Program-made: the position numbers and the translations under genes
Source of the DNA: DATBLE01 sp036555585
GTDB lineage: Bacteria; Actinomycetota; Thermoleophilia; Gaiellales; Gaiellaceae
Assembly: GCA_036555585.1 (NCBI GenBank)
Contig: DATBLE010000044.1
Coordinates: 8,579-72,578 of the forward strand
Direction: 5' to 3'
DNA: 64,000 nt
Notes under the pieces: generated by a model
What the model saw: the letters and a program-made list of their open reading frames with translations, nothing else
Told to the model about the DNA's origin: nothing
Database searches by the model: none
In this document: one piece after another, positions 16,822-25,404 of the stretch
Numbering within the stretch: position 1 is the stretch's first letter
How the letters are laid out: each line of letters starts with the position of its first letter

Positions 16822-17069
16822 CCGAGAAGCCGAGGGAGAAGCGGAAGCTCCGGTGGGACGGAACGCCGCGAGCCGTCCCCAAGCACCCGTACCGGGACAG
16901 CGCGATCGTCTATGCCGTGCTCGCGGGCATCGTCGTCGGCGTGACCGCACTGACCGGCGGGAACATGCGGGCGGCGCTGATCATCGCGCCGTTGCTCTTC
17001 GTCGTCGCGACCGGCTACAGCTGGTGGCGGTGGCGGCAGCGTGAGCGGCAGGAGGCCGAGGGACGATGA
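16818..17069 (+). CDS. Small two-helix membrane protein in the hut operon
   Basis: An 83-residue protein with a basic N-terminus, two hydrophobic segments (about residues 28-45 and 51-66) and a charged tail with WWRWRQRERQ. I do not recognise it. It overlaps hutH by GTGA at the start and hutU by ATGA at the end, so it is translated as part of the histidine-utilisation operon. A helper for a transporter or simple cotranscription is possible, but nothing shows it. Confidence 0.8.
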   Translation: MTEKPREKRKLRWDGTPRAVPKHPYRDSAIVYAVLAGIVVGVTALTGGNMRAALIIAPLLFVVATGYSWWRWRQRERQEAEGR

Positions 17070-18769
17070 GCGCGACCGAGACGCTGGACGCCGTGGTCGA
17101 GTCCCTGTGCGGCGACCTGTCGGCGGTGCGGGCTCCTCGCGGCACGGAGCTGCATGCACGGTCGTGGTCGACGGAGGCTCCCCTTCGGATGCTGCTGAAC
17201 AATCTGGACCCGGAGGTGGCCGAGCATCCGGAGGCGCTGGTCGTCTACGGAGGGACCGGGCGCGCGGCCAGGAGCCACGACGGGCTGCGGGCGATCGTGC
17301 GGACGCTGTTGCGCCTCGGCGAGGACGAGACGCTGCTCGTCCAGAGCGGCAAGCCGGTCGGCGTCTTCCGCACGCACGCCGGCGCGCCGCGCGTCCTGAT
17401 CGCGAACGCGCTGATCGTCCCGCGCTGGGCGACCTGGGACGAGTTCCGCCGGCTGGAGGCGCTCGGCCTGACGATGTTCGGCCAGATGACCGCCGGGAGC
17501 TGGATCTACATCGGCACCCAGGGGATCCTCCAGGGGACGTACCAGACCTTCGCCGCGGCGGCCGAGCGGCACTTCGGTGCGGCCGATCTCGCCGGCCGCT
17601 CGATCCTGACCGCCGGTCTCGGCGGCATGGGCGGAGCGCAACCGCTCGCCGGCACCATGCTGAACGCGGCGGTCCTCTGCGTCGAGGTCGACCCGTCGCG
17701 GATCGAGCGGCGCCTGGAGACGCGCTACCTCGACGAGGCGACGGAGTCGCTCGACGACGCCCTGAGGCGCATTCGCACGGCCCAGCGCGAGCGCCGGGGG
17801 CTCTCGGTCGGGCTGCTCGGCAACGCGGCCGAGATCGTGCCGGAGCTGGCCAGGCGCGGCGAGGCCTTCGACCTCGTCACCGACCAGACCGCCGCGCACG
17901 ACCCGTTGACCGGCTACATCCCTGTCGGGCTCGACGTCGGGGCTGCCGCAGACCTGCGGGACGCCGATCCTGTGACGTATCTGCAACGAGCCCGTGAATC
18001 GATCGCAACACACGTCCGCGGCATGCTCGAGTTCGTCCGCGCCGGCAGCTATGTTTTCGACTATGGCAACAACCTGCGAGGTGAGGCCTTAGAGGCGGGC
18101 GTCGAGGACTCGTTCACATACCCGGGCTTCGTCCCGGCCTATATCCGACCGCTCTTCAGCCGCGGCATCGGGCCGTTCCGCTGGGCCGCTCTCTCGGGAG
18201 ATCCCGCGGACATCGCGGCGATCGACGCCACGCTGCTGGATCTGTTCCCGGAGGACGGCGTCTTGCAGCGGTGGCTGGAGCTGGCTCCGGAGCGGGTCGC
18301 GTTCCAGGGGCTGCCCGCTCGGATCTGCTGGCTCGGCTACGGCGACCGCGCTCGCGCGGGCCTGGCGATCAACGAGCTCGTCCGCAGCGGCCAAGTGAAG
18401 GCGCCGGTGGTGATCGGGCGGGATCACCTCGACTCCGGCTCGGTCGCGTCGCCGTACCGCGAGACGGAGGCGATGGCCGACGGCTCCGATGCGATCGCCG
18501 ACTGGCCGATCCTGAACGCGCTGCTCAACGTGGCTGCGGGCGCGACGTGGGTGAGCGTCCACCACGGCGGCGGCGTCGGGATCGGCAACTCGATCCACGC
18601 GGGCATGGTCGTGGTCGCCGACGGCACGGGCGAGGCCGCGCAGCGGCTCGAACGGGTGCTGACCACCGACCCCGGCACGGGTGTCATGCGCCACGCCGAC
18701 GCCGGCTACGCCGAGGCGATCGAGCACGCCCGCGAGCACGGACTCGATCTGCCAGGCTTCGAGACCTGA
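17066..18769 (+). CDS. hutU: Urocanate hydratase
   Basis: A 567-residue enzyme that adds water to urocanate to give imidazolonepropionate, using tightly bound NAD. Family hallmarks are seen in order: GGMGGAQPLAGTML near 190 (NAD site), YGNNLR, FPGFVPAYIRPLF-like sequence near 350, WLGYGDRARAG and SGSVASPYRETEAM. Length is usual. Start ATG overlaps the upstream small gene by ATGA. It follows hutH in the pathway. Confidence 0.96.
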   Translation: MSATETLDAVVESLCGDLSAVRAPRGTELHARSWSTEAPLRMLLNNLDPEVAEHPEALVVYGGTGRAARSHDGLRAIVRTLLRLGEDETLLVQSGKPVGVFRTHAGAPRVLIANALIVPRWATWDEFRRLEALGLTMFGQMTAGSWIYIGTQGILQGTYQTFAAAAERHFGAADLAGRSILTAGLGGMGGAQPLAGTMLNAAVLCVEVDPSRIERRLETRYLDEATESLDDALRRIRTAQRERRGLSVGLLGNAAEIVPELARRGEAFDLVTDQTAAHDPLTGYIPVGLDVGAAADLRDADPVTYLQRARESIATHVRGMLEFVRAGSYVFDYGNNLRGEALEAGVEDSFTYPGFVPAYIRPLFSRGIGPFRWAALSGDPADIAAIDATLLDLFPEDGVLQRWLELAPERVAFQGLPARICWLGYGDRARAGLAINELVRSGQVKAPVVIGRDHLDSGSVASPYRETEAMADGSDAIADWPILNALLNVAAGATWVSVHHGGGVGIGNSIHAGMVVVADGTGEAAQRLERVLTTDPGTGVMRHADAGYAEAIEHAREHGLDLPGFET

Positions 18770-19299
18770 TGGTCGGCGAAGCGCCGCTGGAGCAGACCGA
18801 GAACGGCGTGGTGCCTTCGGGCGAGGGATGGTTCGTCGTCAACGCCGCCGAGACGCCGTGGTGGCAGAGCGGCCACTTCGGCGCATCGACGTCGTTCGAG
18901 GGCGAGCCGGAGTTCCCCGAGTACGGGATCAACATCCATGTCCTGTGGCCGGGTCAGCCGAACGGGCTCTACCACCGCGAGAGCGTGCAGGAGGACTTCC
19001 TGGTCGTCTCGGGGGAGTGCCTCGTCCTGATCGAGGGCGAAGAGCGCCGCCTGAAGACCTGGGACTTCGTCCACTGTCCCGCCGGGACCGAGCACATCTT
19101 CGTCGGTGCCGGCGACGGGACCTGCGTGATCGTCATGGCCGGCTCACGGGCGCCGAGCACGATCGTGTATCCGGTCTCCGAGGTTGCGGCGAGGCACGGC
19201 GCCAGCGCGGCCGAGGAGACGGATGCGCCGAAGGAGGCGTACGCGCCGTTCGACCGGGGTGGGGCGGGGCCGATGCCGAACGGCGCGCTGCCGGGCTGA
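18769..19299 (+). CDS. Cupin-domain protein at the end of the hut operon
   Basis: A 176-residue protein with one cupin barrel. The first metal motif region is GLYHRESVQEDFLVVSGE and the second is CPAGTEHIF; only some of the usual His ligands are present (His-x-Glu instead of His-x-His). The ATG shares one base with the hutU stop (TGATG), so it is coupled to the histidine genes. Cupins are often linked to hut operons (HutD-like), but this one is shorter and its role is not known. It ends 1 base from a convergent MFS gene. Confidence 0.82.
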   Translation: MVGEAPLEQTENGVVPSGEGWFVVNAAETPWWQSGHFGASTSFEGEPEFPEYGINIHVLWPGQPNGLYHRESVQEDFLVVSGECLVLIEGEERRLKTWDFVHCPAGTEHIFVGAGDGTCVIVMAGSRAPSTIVYPVSEVAARHGASAAEETDAPKEAYAPFDRGGAGPMPNGALPG

Positions 19300-19300
19300 C

Positions 19301-20773
19301 CTACGCGGCTTCCTCGAAGGTCGGTGCGGCCAGCACCGCCGGCTCAGCCGCCTCGCCGCCGAGCTCGGCGGAGCGGCGCACCCTGCCGATCGTGACGGCC
19401 GCGACGACGGCGCCGGCGAGCAGGATCGCCGCGCCGACCTGCAGTGCCCGGTGGTACCCCTCTACGAACTGCCCCGCATAGGCCGGGCTCGCGGCGCCGA
19501 CGCTGATGTGGGTGGCGACCAGGGTGCCCATGATCGCGATCCCGAGCGAGCCGCCGACCTGACGCATGCTGTTGATCACGGCCGAGCCGACGCCCGCCTT
19601 CGCGACCGGCACCGACCCCATCGCAGCGGCGGTGGTCGGCGCCATCGTGATCGCCATCCCGAAGCCGCCGATCAGCAGCCCGGGGAGGATGTCCCAGAAG
19701 CTCGACTGCGCGTCGAGCGTCCCGAACAGGAGCAGCGAGCCGGTGAGGAGGGTCATCCCGGCGACCATCGGCCACCGTGGCCCGATCCGGTCGGTGAGCC
19801 GGCCGGCGACGGGAGCGACGACGATGATCAGCAGCGTCATCGGCAGGAACGTCGCCCCGGTCTTGATCGCGCTGTAGCCCAGGACGTTCTGCAGGAAGAG
19901 CGAGTTGAAGAAGAAGATCCCGAACATCGCGAGCCCGACCAGTCCCATGACCGTGTTCGCCCCGGCGAAGCTCGGGTTGCGGAACAGGGAGAGGTCGAGC
20001 ATCGGGATCCGCTGCCGTGCCTCGAGCAGGACGAAGACCGTCAGGGCGACCGCCGCGAGGGCGAGCAGGCCGACCACGCGGGTCGAGCCCCACGCATGCG
20101 TGTTCGTCTCGATCAGCCCGTAGGTCAGCGCGAACAGGCCGATCCCGGAGCTGATCAGCCCGGGCAGGTCGAGGCGCTGCTCGCGCGACGTGTCCTTCGT
20201 CTCGTCGACGAACGCTCGCGCTGCGAGCACGCCGACGATCCCGACCGGCACGTTGACGAAGAAGATCCAGCTCCAGCCGACCCGTTCGGTGAGCACGCCG
20301 CCGACCAGCGGGCCGATCGCCAGGGCCAGCGCCGACACGCCGGCCCAGATGCCGATCGCCGTCCCGCGCAGCCGCGGCGGGAACGTCGCGGTGATGATCG
20401 ACAGCGTCGCCGGGTTCATCAGCGCGGCGCCGACGCCCTGCACCGTGCGCGCGGCGATCAGGGACGCCGCACCGCCTGCGAGACCGCACCAGAGCGAGGC
20501 CCCGGTGAAGACGACCAGGCCCACGACGAAGATCGTCCGCCGGCCGAGCAGGTCGGCCAGCTTCCCGCCGGTGAGCAGCAGCACGCCGAACGTCAGGGCG
20601 TAGGCGTTCACCACCCATTCCAGCCCGGAGACGCTGATCCCGAGATCTGCCCGGATCGAGGGCAGCGCCACGTTCACGACCGTGTTGTCGAGCATGATCA
20701 TGAACAGGCCGAACGAGACCGCGACCAGCGTCCACCACTTGCGGGTCTCGTCCGTGAACAGCCGTGCCTTCAT
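19301..20773 (-). CDS. MFS drug exporter, DHA2 (14-helix EmrB/QacA) type, second copy
   Basis: A 490-residue proton antiporter with about 14 membrane helices. Family motif A is seen as GGKLADLLGRRTIFV, and motif C-like glycine-rich sequence near GIWAGVSALALAIGPLVGG. It begins with a short cytosolic MKARLFTDETRKWW. Its ATG overlaps the upstream 65-residue gene by ATGA, which itself overlaps another DHA2 exporter. Export of a toxic or antibiotic compound is likely. Control is probably through the divergent MarR regulator. Confidence 0.9.
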   Translation of the reverse strand: MKARLFTDETRKWWTLVAVSFGLFMIMLDNTVVNVALPSIRADLGISVSGLEWVVNAYALTFGVLLLTGGKLADLLGRRTIFVVGLVVFTGASLWCGLAGGAASLIAARTVQGVGAALMNPATLSIITATFPPRLRGTAIGIWAGVSALALAIGPLVGGVLTERVGWSWIFFVNVPVGIVGVLAARAFVDETKDTSREQRLDLPGLISSGIGLFALTYGLIETNTHAWGSTRVVGLLALAAVALTVFVLLEARQRIPMLDLSLFRNPSFAGANTVMGLVGLAMFGIFFFNSLFLQNVLGYSAIKTGATFLPMTLLIIVVAPVAGRLTDRIGPRWPMVAGMTLLTGSLLLFGTLDAQSSFWDILPGLLIGGFGMAITMAPTTAAAMGSVPVAKAGVGSAVINSMRQVGGSLGIAIMGTLVATHISVGAASPAYAGQFVEGYHRALQVGAAILLAGAVVAAVTIGRVRRSAELGGEAAEPAVLAAPTFEEAA

Positions 20774-20967
20774 CCGTCCCCCCTCGTCGTCAGGCGGGTG
20801 CGGGCGAGCCTGATCAGCTCGCCGCGCACCCGGTTGATCGCATCGCTGTGCAGGGCCACGGCGTCGGGTGACGCCCCGTTCGTCTCGAGCAGTGCCCTGA
20901 CGTGGACGAGCCCCTTCAGCTGCAGCTCCAGGTCGTCGAGCTGCCGTTGCAGCGCCGTGCCGCTCAC
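20770..20967 (-). CDS. Small helical protein between two MFS exporters
   Basis: A 65-residue protein, mostly predicted helix with heptad-like Leu/Val spacing (LDDLELQLKGLVHVRALLE), charged and soluble. I do not recognise it. It is joined by 4-base overlaps to both neighbours (GTGA at its start, ATGA at its end), which argues that it is real and made with the exporters. It might be a regulatory or assembly partner, but this is a guess. Confidence 0.7.
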   Translation of the reverse strand: MSGTALQRQLDDLELQLKGLVHVRALLETNGASPDAVALHSDAINRVRGELIRLARTRLTTRGDG

Positions 20968-22457
20968 GCGGCCTCGAGCTCGAGCGCAGCCTCGTTGGTC
21001 AGCTCCGGCTGAACCTCGGCAGGCTTCGACTCGACCATGAGGGCCGAGAGCACCGCGCCGGCAGCCGCCAGAGCGGCGAGCACGTAGAACGCGATCTGGA
21101 AGCCGTGGGTCAGCGCTGCTCCGCTGAACGCGTTCGTCCCTGCGTGGCCGTCGACGTAGTGCGACGTGAACGTCGTCGCCACCGTGGTTGCCAGGGCCAC
21201 GCCGACCGCGCCGCCGATCTGCTGCGTCGTGTTGATCAGGCCGGACGCGATCCCCGCATCGGACTCGGTCACGCCGGTCAGCGCGCCGATCGACATCGGC
21301 ACGAACGCCAGCGCCAGCCCGAGGCCGCTGATCATGAACGCCGGGAAGAGGTCGGCGAAGTAGCTGCCGTGCACCGGCAGCTGCGCGAACAGCACCAGCG
21401 CCACCGTGGTCAGCGCCAGGCCGGTGGGCAGCACGAGCCGCACGCCGATCCGGGTGACCAGGGCCTGCGCCACCGTCGAGAAGACGATGATGGTCAGGGT
21501 CAGGCCGATGTACGCCACGCCCGTCTTCAGGGCGGAGTAGTGCAGCACCTCCTGCATGTACAGCGTGAGCAGGAAGAACTGGGCGAAGATCGCCCCGCCC
21601 ATCAGCAGGCCGGCGACGTTCGACCCCGTCAGCGTCCGCAGCCGGAAGATCCGGAGCGGCAGCAGCGGCGCCTTCGACCGGGCCTCGATCACGAAGAACG
21701 CGACGATCAGGCTCGCCGAGACGGCGAGCAGCGCGATCGTCGAGCCGGTGCCCCAGCCGTGCTGGGTCGCACGGGTCATCGCGTAGACGAGCAGCATCAG
21801 CCCGCCGGTGATGGACGCGGCACCCGCGAAGTCGAACCGGCGATGACCGAGGTCGGCCCGGCTCTCGTGGAGCAGTACGGGGGTCAGCGCCATCACGAGC
21901 AGGCCCGCCGGCACGTTGATGAAGAAGATCCACGACCAGCTGAGCGCGCTGGTCAGCGCACCGCCGAGCAGCACGCCGGCCGCACCGCCGCTTCCGGAGG
22001 CCGCGCCCCAGATCCCGAGCGCGACGTTGCGCTCGCGGCCCTCGCGGAACGTGGTCGTCAGGATCGACAGCGCCGCGGGGGAGAGCATGGCCGCGCCGAG
22101 CCCCTGCAGGGCGCGGAACGTGATCAGGGATCCTTCGGACCACGCGAGCCCGTCGAGCAGCGAGCTGACCGTGAAGAGCGCCAGCCCGGCGACGAACAGG
22201 CGTCGCCGGCCGAGCAGGTCGGCCAGCCGGCCGCCAAGCAGCAGGAACCCGCCGAACATGATCGCGTAGGCGGTGATCACCCACTGGAGGCTCTCCTGCG
22301 AGAAGTTCAGATCGGTCCTGATCGACGGGAGCGCCACGTTCACGATCGCGACGTCCAGCACGACCATGAACTGCGCGGAGACGATCAGCGCCAGCGCCCA
22401 CCAGCGGCGTGAGTCTCTTTCTTCGACTGCCGGGTATGCCACAATATCTGCAGTCAT
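20964..22457 (-). CDS. MFS drug exporter, DHA2 (14-helix) type, first copy
   Basis: A 497-residue proton antiporter with about 14 helices and motif A GGRLADLLGRRRLFVAG. It is a paralogue of the exporter encoded downstream. The ATG giving MTADIVAYP is chosen over an upstream in-frame ATG because a good ribosome site, GGAGGGG, lies 8 bases before it, and the longer form would overlap the divergent MarR gene. A CCAA(T)CGTTGTG inverted repeat lies in the shared promoter region, suggesting MarR repression. Confidence 0.9.
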   Translation of the reverse strand: MTADIVAYPAVEERDSRRWWALALIVSAQFMVVLDVAIVNVALPSIRTDLNFSQESLQWVITAYAIMFGGFLLLGGRLADLLGRRRLFVAGLALFTVSSLLDGLAWSEGSLITFRALQGLGAAMLSPAALSILTTTFREGRERNVALGIWGAASGSGGAAGVLLGGALTSALSWSWIFFINVPAGLLVMALTPVLLHESRADLGHRRFDFAGAASITGGLMLLVYAMTRATQHGWGTGSTIALLAVSASLIVAFFVIEARSKAPLLPLRIFRLRTLTGSNVAGLLMGGAIFAQFFLLTLYMQEVLHYSALKTGVAYIGLTLTIIVFSTVAQALVTRIGVRLVLPTGLALTTVALVLFAQLPVHGSYFADLFPAFMISGLGLALAFVPMSIGALTGVTESDAGIASGLINTTQQIGGAVGVALATTVATTFTSHYVDGHAGTNAFSGAALTHGFQIAFYVLAALAAAGAVLSALMVESKPAEVQPELTNEAALELEAA

Positions 22458-22469
22458 CTTTTGTCCCCT

Positions 22470-22511
22470 CCAATCGTTGTGATCCGCCACGATAACAGAA
22501 CACAACGTTGG
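22470..22511. promoter_or_regulatory. Probable MarR operator (inverted repeat)
   Basis: CCAATCGTTGTG at 22470-22481 and CACAACGTTGG at 22501-22511 are inverted copies (one base inserted). They lie between the divergent exporter and MarR genes. The second overlaps the core palindrome AACGTT just upstream of the MarR -10 box. Confidence 0.6.
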
Positions 22512-22516
22512 TGAGC

Positions 22517-22522
22517 TACACT
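22517..22522 (+). promoter_or_regulatory. -10 box of the marR-hutI genes
   Basis: TACACT, 8 bases before the ATG of the MarR gene and 6 bases after the operator half-site. Confidence 0.5.
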
Positions 22523-22530
22523 TATTCCTA

Positions 22531-23064
22531 ATGGCAACTCTTTCAACCACTGAAGATCCGATTCGTCCGGTTCACCGGGTCGCGAAGGAGCTCGTCGCCA
22601 GCAGCGGTTTCCTGCTCGCCCGCCTCGGCATCGGCTTCAAGACGAAGGCGATCGCACGCATGGACGAGGCCGGGTACGAGCTGTACGACTACAGCGTGCT
22701 CGCCATCCTGGCCGAGGGCGCGCGTGAGACCCAGGGGACGATCGCGGATGCGCTCACGGTCGACCCGAGCCGGCTCGTCGCGCTGCTCGACCGGCTGGAG
22801 GAGCGCTCATTGATCGTTCGCCAGCGCGATCCGCTCGACCGCCGGCGCCATGTCGTGAGCATCACGCCGGCCGGCAAGCGGGAGCTGGGGCGTCTGCGCG
22901 AGCTGGTCCGCAAGCTGGAGGACGACTTCCTCGGTGCGCTCGACTCCGACGACCGGAAGGCGCTGCACGGGCTGCTCCTCCGGCTGGCGGAGGCGAACGA
23001 TCCGCGCTGCGCATTCAAGGCCGAGCCGGTGGCGGTCGTCTCGAAGCCGAAGCCGCCGGTCTGA
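22531..23064 (+). CDS. MarR-family transcriptional regulator
   Basis: A 177-residue DNA-binding protein with a winged helix-turn-helix at about residues 50-125. The sequence EGARETQGTIADALTVDPSRLVALLDRLEERSLI covers the recognition helix and the wing follows at DRRRHVVSITPAG. It has a long N-terminal helix for dimerisation. It diverges from two DHA2 exporters across a shared 73-base region with an inverted repeat, so it probably represses them and itself until a ligand binds. hutI starts 20 bases downstream, so this regulator may also affect histidine breakdown. Confidence 0.9.
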   Translation: MATLSTTEDPIRPVHRVAKELVASSGFLLARLGIGFKTKAIARMDEAGYELYDYSVLAILAEGARETQGTIADALTVDPSRLVALLDRLEERSLIVRQRDPLDRRRHVVSITPAGKRELGRLRELVRKLEDDFLGALDSDDRKALHGLLLRLAEANDPRCAFKAEPVAVVSKPKPPV

Positions 23065-23084
23065 CGCGGCGACCGGCCGCCGGC

Positions 23085-24302
23085 GTGACGCGACTCCTCG
23101 TCCGGGACCTCGCGCAGGTCGTCACGCCTGCGGGAACAACTGCGCCGCTGCGCGGGCAGTCGCTCGGCTCGGTCGAGGTGCTCGAGGACGCGTACGTCCT
23201 CTGCCTCGACGGCCGGATCGAGTCGGTCGGCCGCATGCGCGACCTGGGCGCGCTCGACGGGGAGGTCGAGGAGCTGGAGGGGCGCGGCCTGGCGGCGGTC
23301 CCCGGGCTCGTCGACTGCCACACGCACGCCTGCTTCGTCGGCGACCGCGTCGACGAGTTCGCGCTGCGCGCCGCCGGCGCGACCTACGAGGAGCTGCACG
23401 CGGCCGGGGGCGGCATCCTCTCGACGGTCCGCGCGACGCGGGCCGCGTCCGAGCAGCAGCTGGCGGATGCAGTGCAACGACACCGTGGCTGGATGCTGCG
23501 CGCGGGCACGACCACGTTCGAGGCCAAGTCGGGGTACGGCCTCGACCACGACACCGAGCTGGCCCAGCTCCGGGCGATCCGGGCCGCCGGCGGGGTGGCG
23601 ACGTGGCTCGGCGCGCACGCCGTGCCGCCCGAGTTCGCCGACGCCGACGCCTACCTCGACTTCGCGCTCGCCGAGGTGCTGCCCGGGGCCGCCGAGCTCG
23701 CCGAGGCCGCCGACGTCTTCCTCGAGGACGGTGCCTTCGCCGAGAGCCAGGCACGCCGCTACCTGATCGCGTGCGCCGAGGCCGGGCTCGAGCTCCGGCT
23801 GCACGGCGACCAGTTCACGGAGCAAGGCGCGATCCCGCTGGCGGTCGAGCTCGGCGCCCGGTCGGTCGACCACCTGGAGGCGACCGGCCCCGACGGTGTC
23901 CGTGCGCTGGCGGCGAGCGACGTCACCGGCGTCCTCCTGCCGGCCAGCGCTCTCTTCCTGGGGCGGCCGATGCCGCCGGCCAGAGCGCTCGTCGACGCGG
24001 GGGCCGCGGTCGCGCTCGCGACCGACTTCAACCCGGGCAGCGCCTTCTGCGAGAGCCTTCCGCTCGTCTGCTCGCTCGCCGCCGCCCAGCTGAGGCTCTC
24101 GCCGGCAGAGGCGCTCGCGGCCTGCACCGTGAACGCCGCGCACGTGCTCGGCCGGGCCGGCCGCAAGGGACGGCTGGCGCCGGGATACGACGCCGACCTC
24201 GTCCTGCTCGATGCGCCCGACTGGCGCTATCTCGCCTACCACCTGGGTCACGACCACGTGGCGGCGGTCGTGGTCGACGGCGAGCGGGCGGCGCTACCCT
24301 AG
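23085..24302 (+). CDS. hutI: Imidazolonepropionase
   Basis: A 405-residue amidohydrolase-fold enzyme that opens the imidazolone ring to give N-formiminoglutamate, the third step of histidine breakdown. The metal motif is His79-Thr-His81 in VDCHTHACF; FEAKSGYGLD and the later LELRLHGDQF carry further active-site residues. Length is normal. The GTG start lies 20 bases after the MarR gene, apart from hutH-hutU. No hutG-type hydrolase is seen, so the product probably goes to the formiminotransferase at 14.3 kb. Confidence 0.95.
   Translation: MTRLLVRDLAQVVTPAGTTAPLRGQSLGSVEVLEDAYVLCLDGRIESVGRMRDLGALDGEVEELEGRGLAAVPGLVDCHTHACFVGDRVDEFALRAAGATYEELHAAGGGILSTVRATRAASEQQLADAVQRHRGWMLRAGTTTFEAKSGYGLDHDTELAQLRAIRAAGGVATWLGAHAVPPEFADADAYLDFALAEVLPGAAELAEAADVFLEDGAFAESQARRYLIACAEAGLELRLHGDQFTEQGAIPLAVELGARSVDHLEATGPDGVRALAASDVTGVLLPASALFLGRPMPPARALVDAGAAVALATDFNPGSAFCESLPLVCSLAAAQLRLSPAEALAACTVNAAHVLGRAGRKGRLAPGYDADLVLLDAPDWRYLAYHLGHDHVAAVVVDGERAALP
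24295..24300 (+). promoter_or_regulatory. -10 box of the 142-residue membrane protein gene
   Basis: TACCCT within the last codons of hutI, 8 bases before the next ATG. Confidence 0.4.
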
Positions 24303-24308
24303 CCACGG

Positions 24309-24737
24309 ATGCCGACCCGCAAGCAGAAGCGGCGCCGCCAGAAGGACCGGCGCCACGAGTACGAGTACGTCTACCTCGACGAGGAGGGCGAGGAGGTCGA
24401 GGTCGACGAGGCGGACCAGGAGCAGCCTCCGCCGGCCAAGGGCTCGAAAGCGACCGCGCCTGCGAAGGGCAAGCCGAAGAGCGGCCGGGCGCTGCGCGAG
24501 CCTCCGGAGCCGTCGTGGTCGCGGAGCGTCCGGCGGGCGGTTCCGTGGCAGATCGGGATCTTCGTGCTCGTCGTCGCCGTCCTGCGGAACAGCCCGCTGA
24601 TCAGCAGGATCATGGTCGCGGTCCTCTACGGCGCCCTGTTCATCCCGCTGATGTACATGACCGACCGCATGGTACGGAATCGGTGGCTGAAGCAGCAGGC
24701 AAGGTCGGCTCCGAAGGACAAGCGGCCCAAGCGCTGA
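24309..24737 (+). CDS. Small membrane protein with a basic-acidic N-terminus
   Basis: A 142-residue protein that I do not recognise. Residues 1-17 are strongly basic (KQKRRRQKDRR), 18-42 are acidic, then a Pro/Lys linker leads to two hydrophobic helices at about 78-95 and 97-117, and a basic tail. The charged N-terminus suggests a cytosolic arm that binds an acidic partner or nucleic acid. It starts 6 bases after hutI but has its own -10 box. Confidence 0.75.
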   Translation: MPTRKQKRRRQKDRRHEYEYVYLDEEGEEVEVDEADQEQPPPAKGSKATAPAKGKPKSGRALREPPEPSWSRSVRRAVPWQIGIFVLVVAVLRNSPLISRIMVAVLYGALFIPLMYMTDRMVRNRWLKQQARSAPKDKRPKR

Positions 24738-24755
24738 CCGCGCAGAGCCCCTCGT

Positions 24756-24761
24756 TAGACT
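24756..24761 (+). promoter_or_regulatory. -10 box of the MBL-hisS-aspS genes
   Basis: TAGACT, 10 bases before the ATG of the MBL hydrolase gene. Confidence 0.5.
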
Positions 24762-24771
24762 CGTCCGCAGG

Positions 24772-25404
24772 ATGCCGCTCGCCGTCGACCGTTACGAGCT
24801 CGGCCCGATCCGGACGAACTGCTACGTCGTCCGGACCGAGCGAGGCGCGCCCGAGGCGGTCGTGGTCGACCCCGGCGACGACGCCACCAGCGTCCGGCTC
24901 GAGATCGCCCGGATGGGCGCGAAGATCGCCGGGATCCTCGTCACGCACACGCACTACGACCACATCGGGGCGGTGGCCGACCTCGCCGAGGCCTCCGGTG
25001 CCCCCGTGTACGTCTCGGCGGAGGAGTCAGCCGTGCTTTCCCGGCCGTCGGACTTCTACCCGGCGCAGCAGATCCGGCCGTGGGAGGCCGAGGTGCAGCT
25101 CGCCGGCGACGAGACGATCGACCTCGCGGGAATCACCTTCGAGACAATCCGGGTTCCCGGGCACTCGCCCGGCCACCTCGCCTTCTACTGCGACCAGGCC
25201 CTCTTCTCCGGGGACGTGCTGTTCTCGGGCTCGGTCGGCCGAACGGACCTGCCCAGGGCGAGCTGGGACACGCTGGTCGAGTCGATCCGGGCGCTCGTCG
25301 AGCGGTTCCCGCCGGAGACGGTCGTCTACTCGGGCCACGGCCCGCCGACGACCCTCGGCGCCGAGCTCGCGCGCAACCCGTTCTTGACCGAGCTCCGCGT
25401 GTAG
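24772..25404 (+). CDS. MBL-fold metallohydrolase (glyoxalase II-like)
   Basis: A 210-residue cytosolic hydrolase. The metal-binding motif HxHxDH is THTHYDHIGAV with His59, His61, Asp63 and His64; later ligands are His in VPGHSPGHLAF and Asp in LFSGDVLFSGSVGR. These match the glyoxalase II-like subgroup that cleaves thioesters such as S-lactoyl compounds. The gene shares its last base with the hisS start. Such an MBL gene next to hisS is common in Gram-positive bacteria. The exact substrate is unknown. Confidence 0.88.
   Translation: MPLAVDRYELGPIRTNCYVVRTERGAPEAVVVDPGDDATSVRLEIARMGAKIAGILVTHTHYDHIGAVADLAEASGAPVYVSAEESAVLSRPSDFYPAQQIRPWEAEVQLAGDETIDLAGITFETIRVPGHSPGHLAFYCDQALFSGDVLFSGSVGRTDLPRASWDTLVESIRALVERFPPETVVYSGHGPPTTLGAELARNPFLTELRV

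Noticed and set aside
22491..22496. TGTTAT as the -10 box of the first MFS gene
   Set aside because: The spacing to a -35 element is unclear, so I list only the operator and the MarR box.
25080..25403. A longer N-terminus for hisS
   Set aside because: It is another frame of the MBL gene; the GTG at 25404 gives the normal HisRS start.
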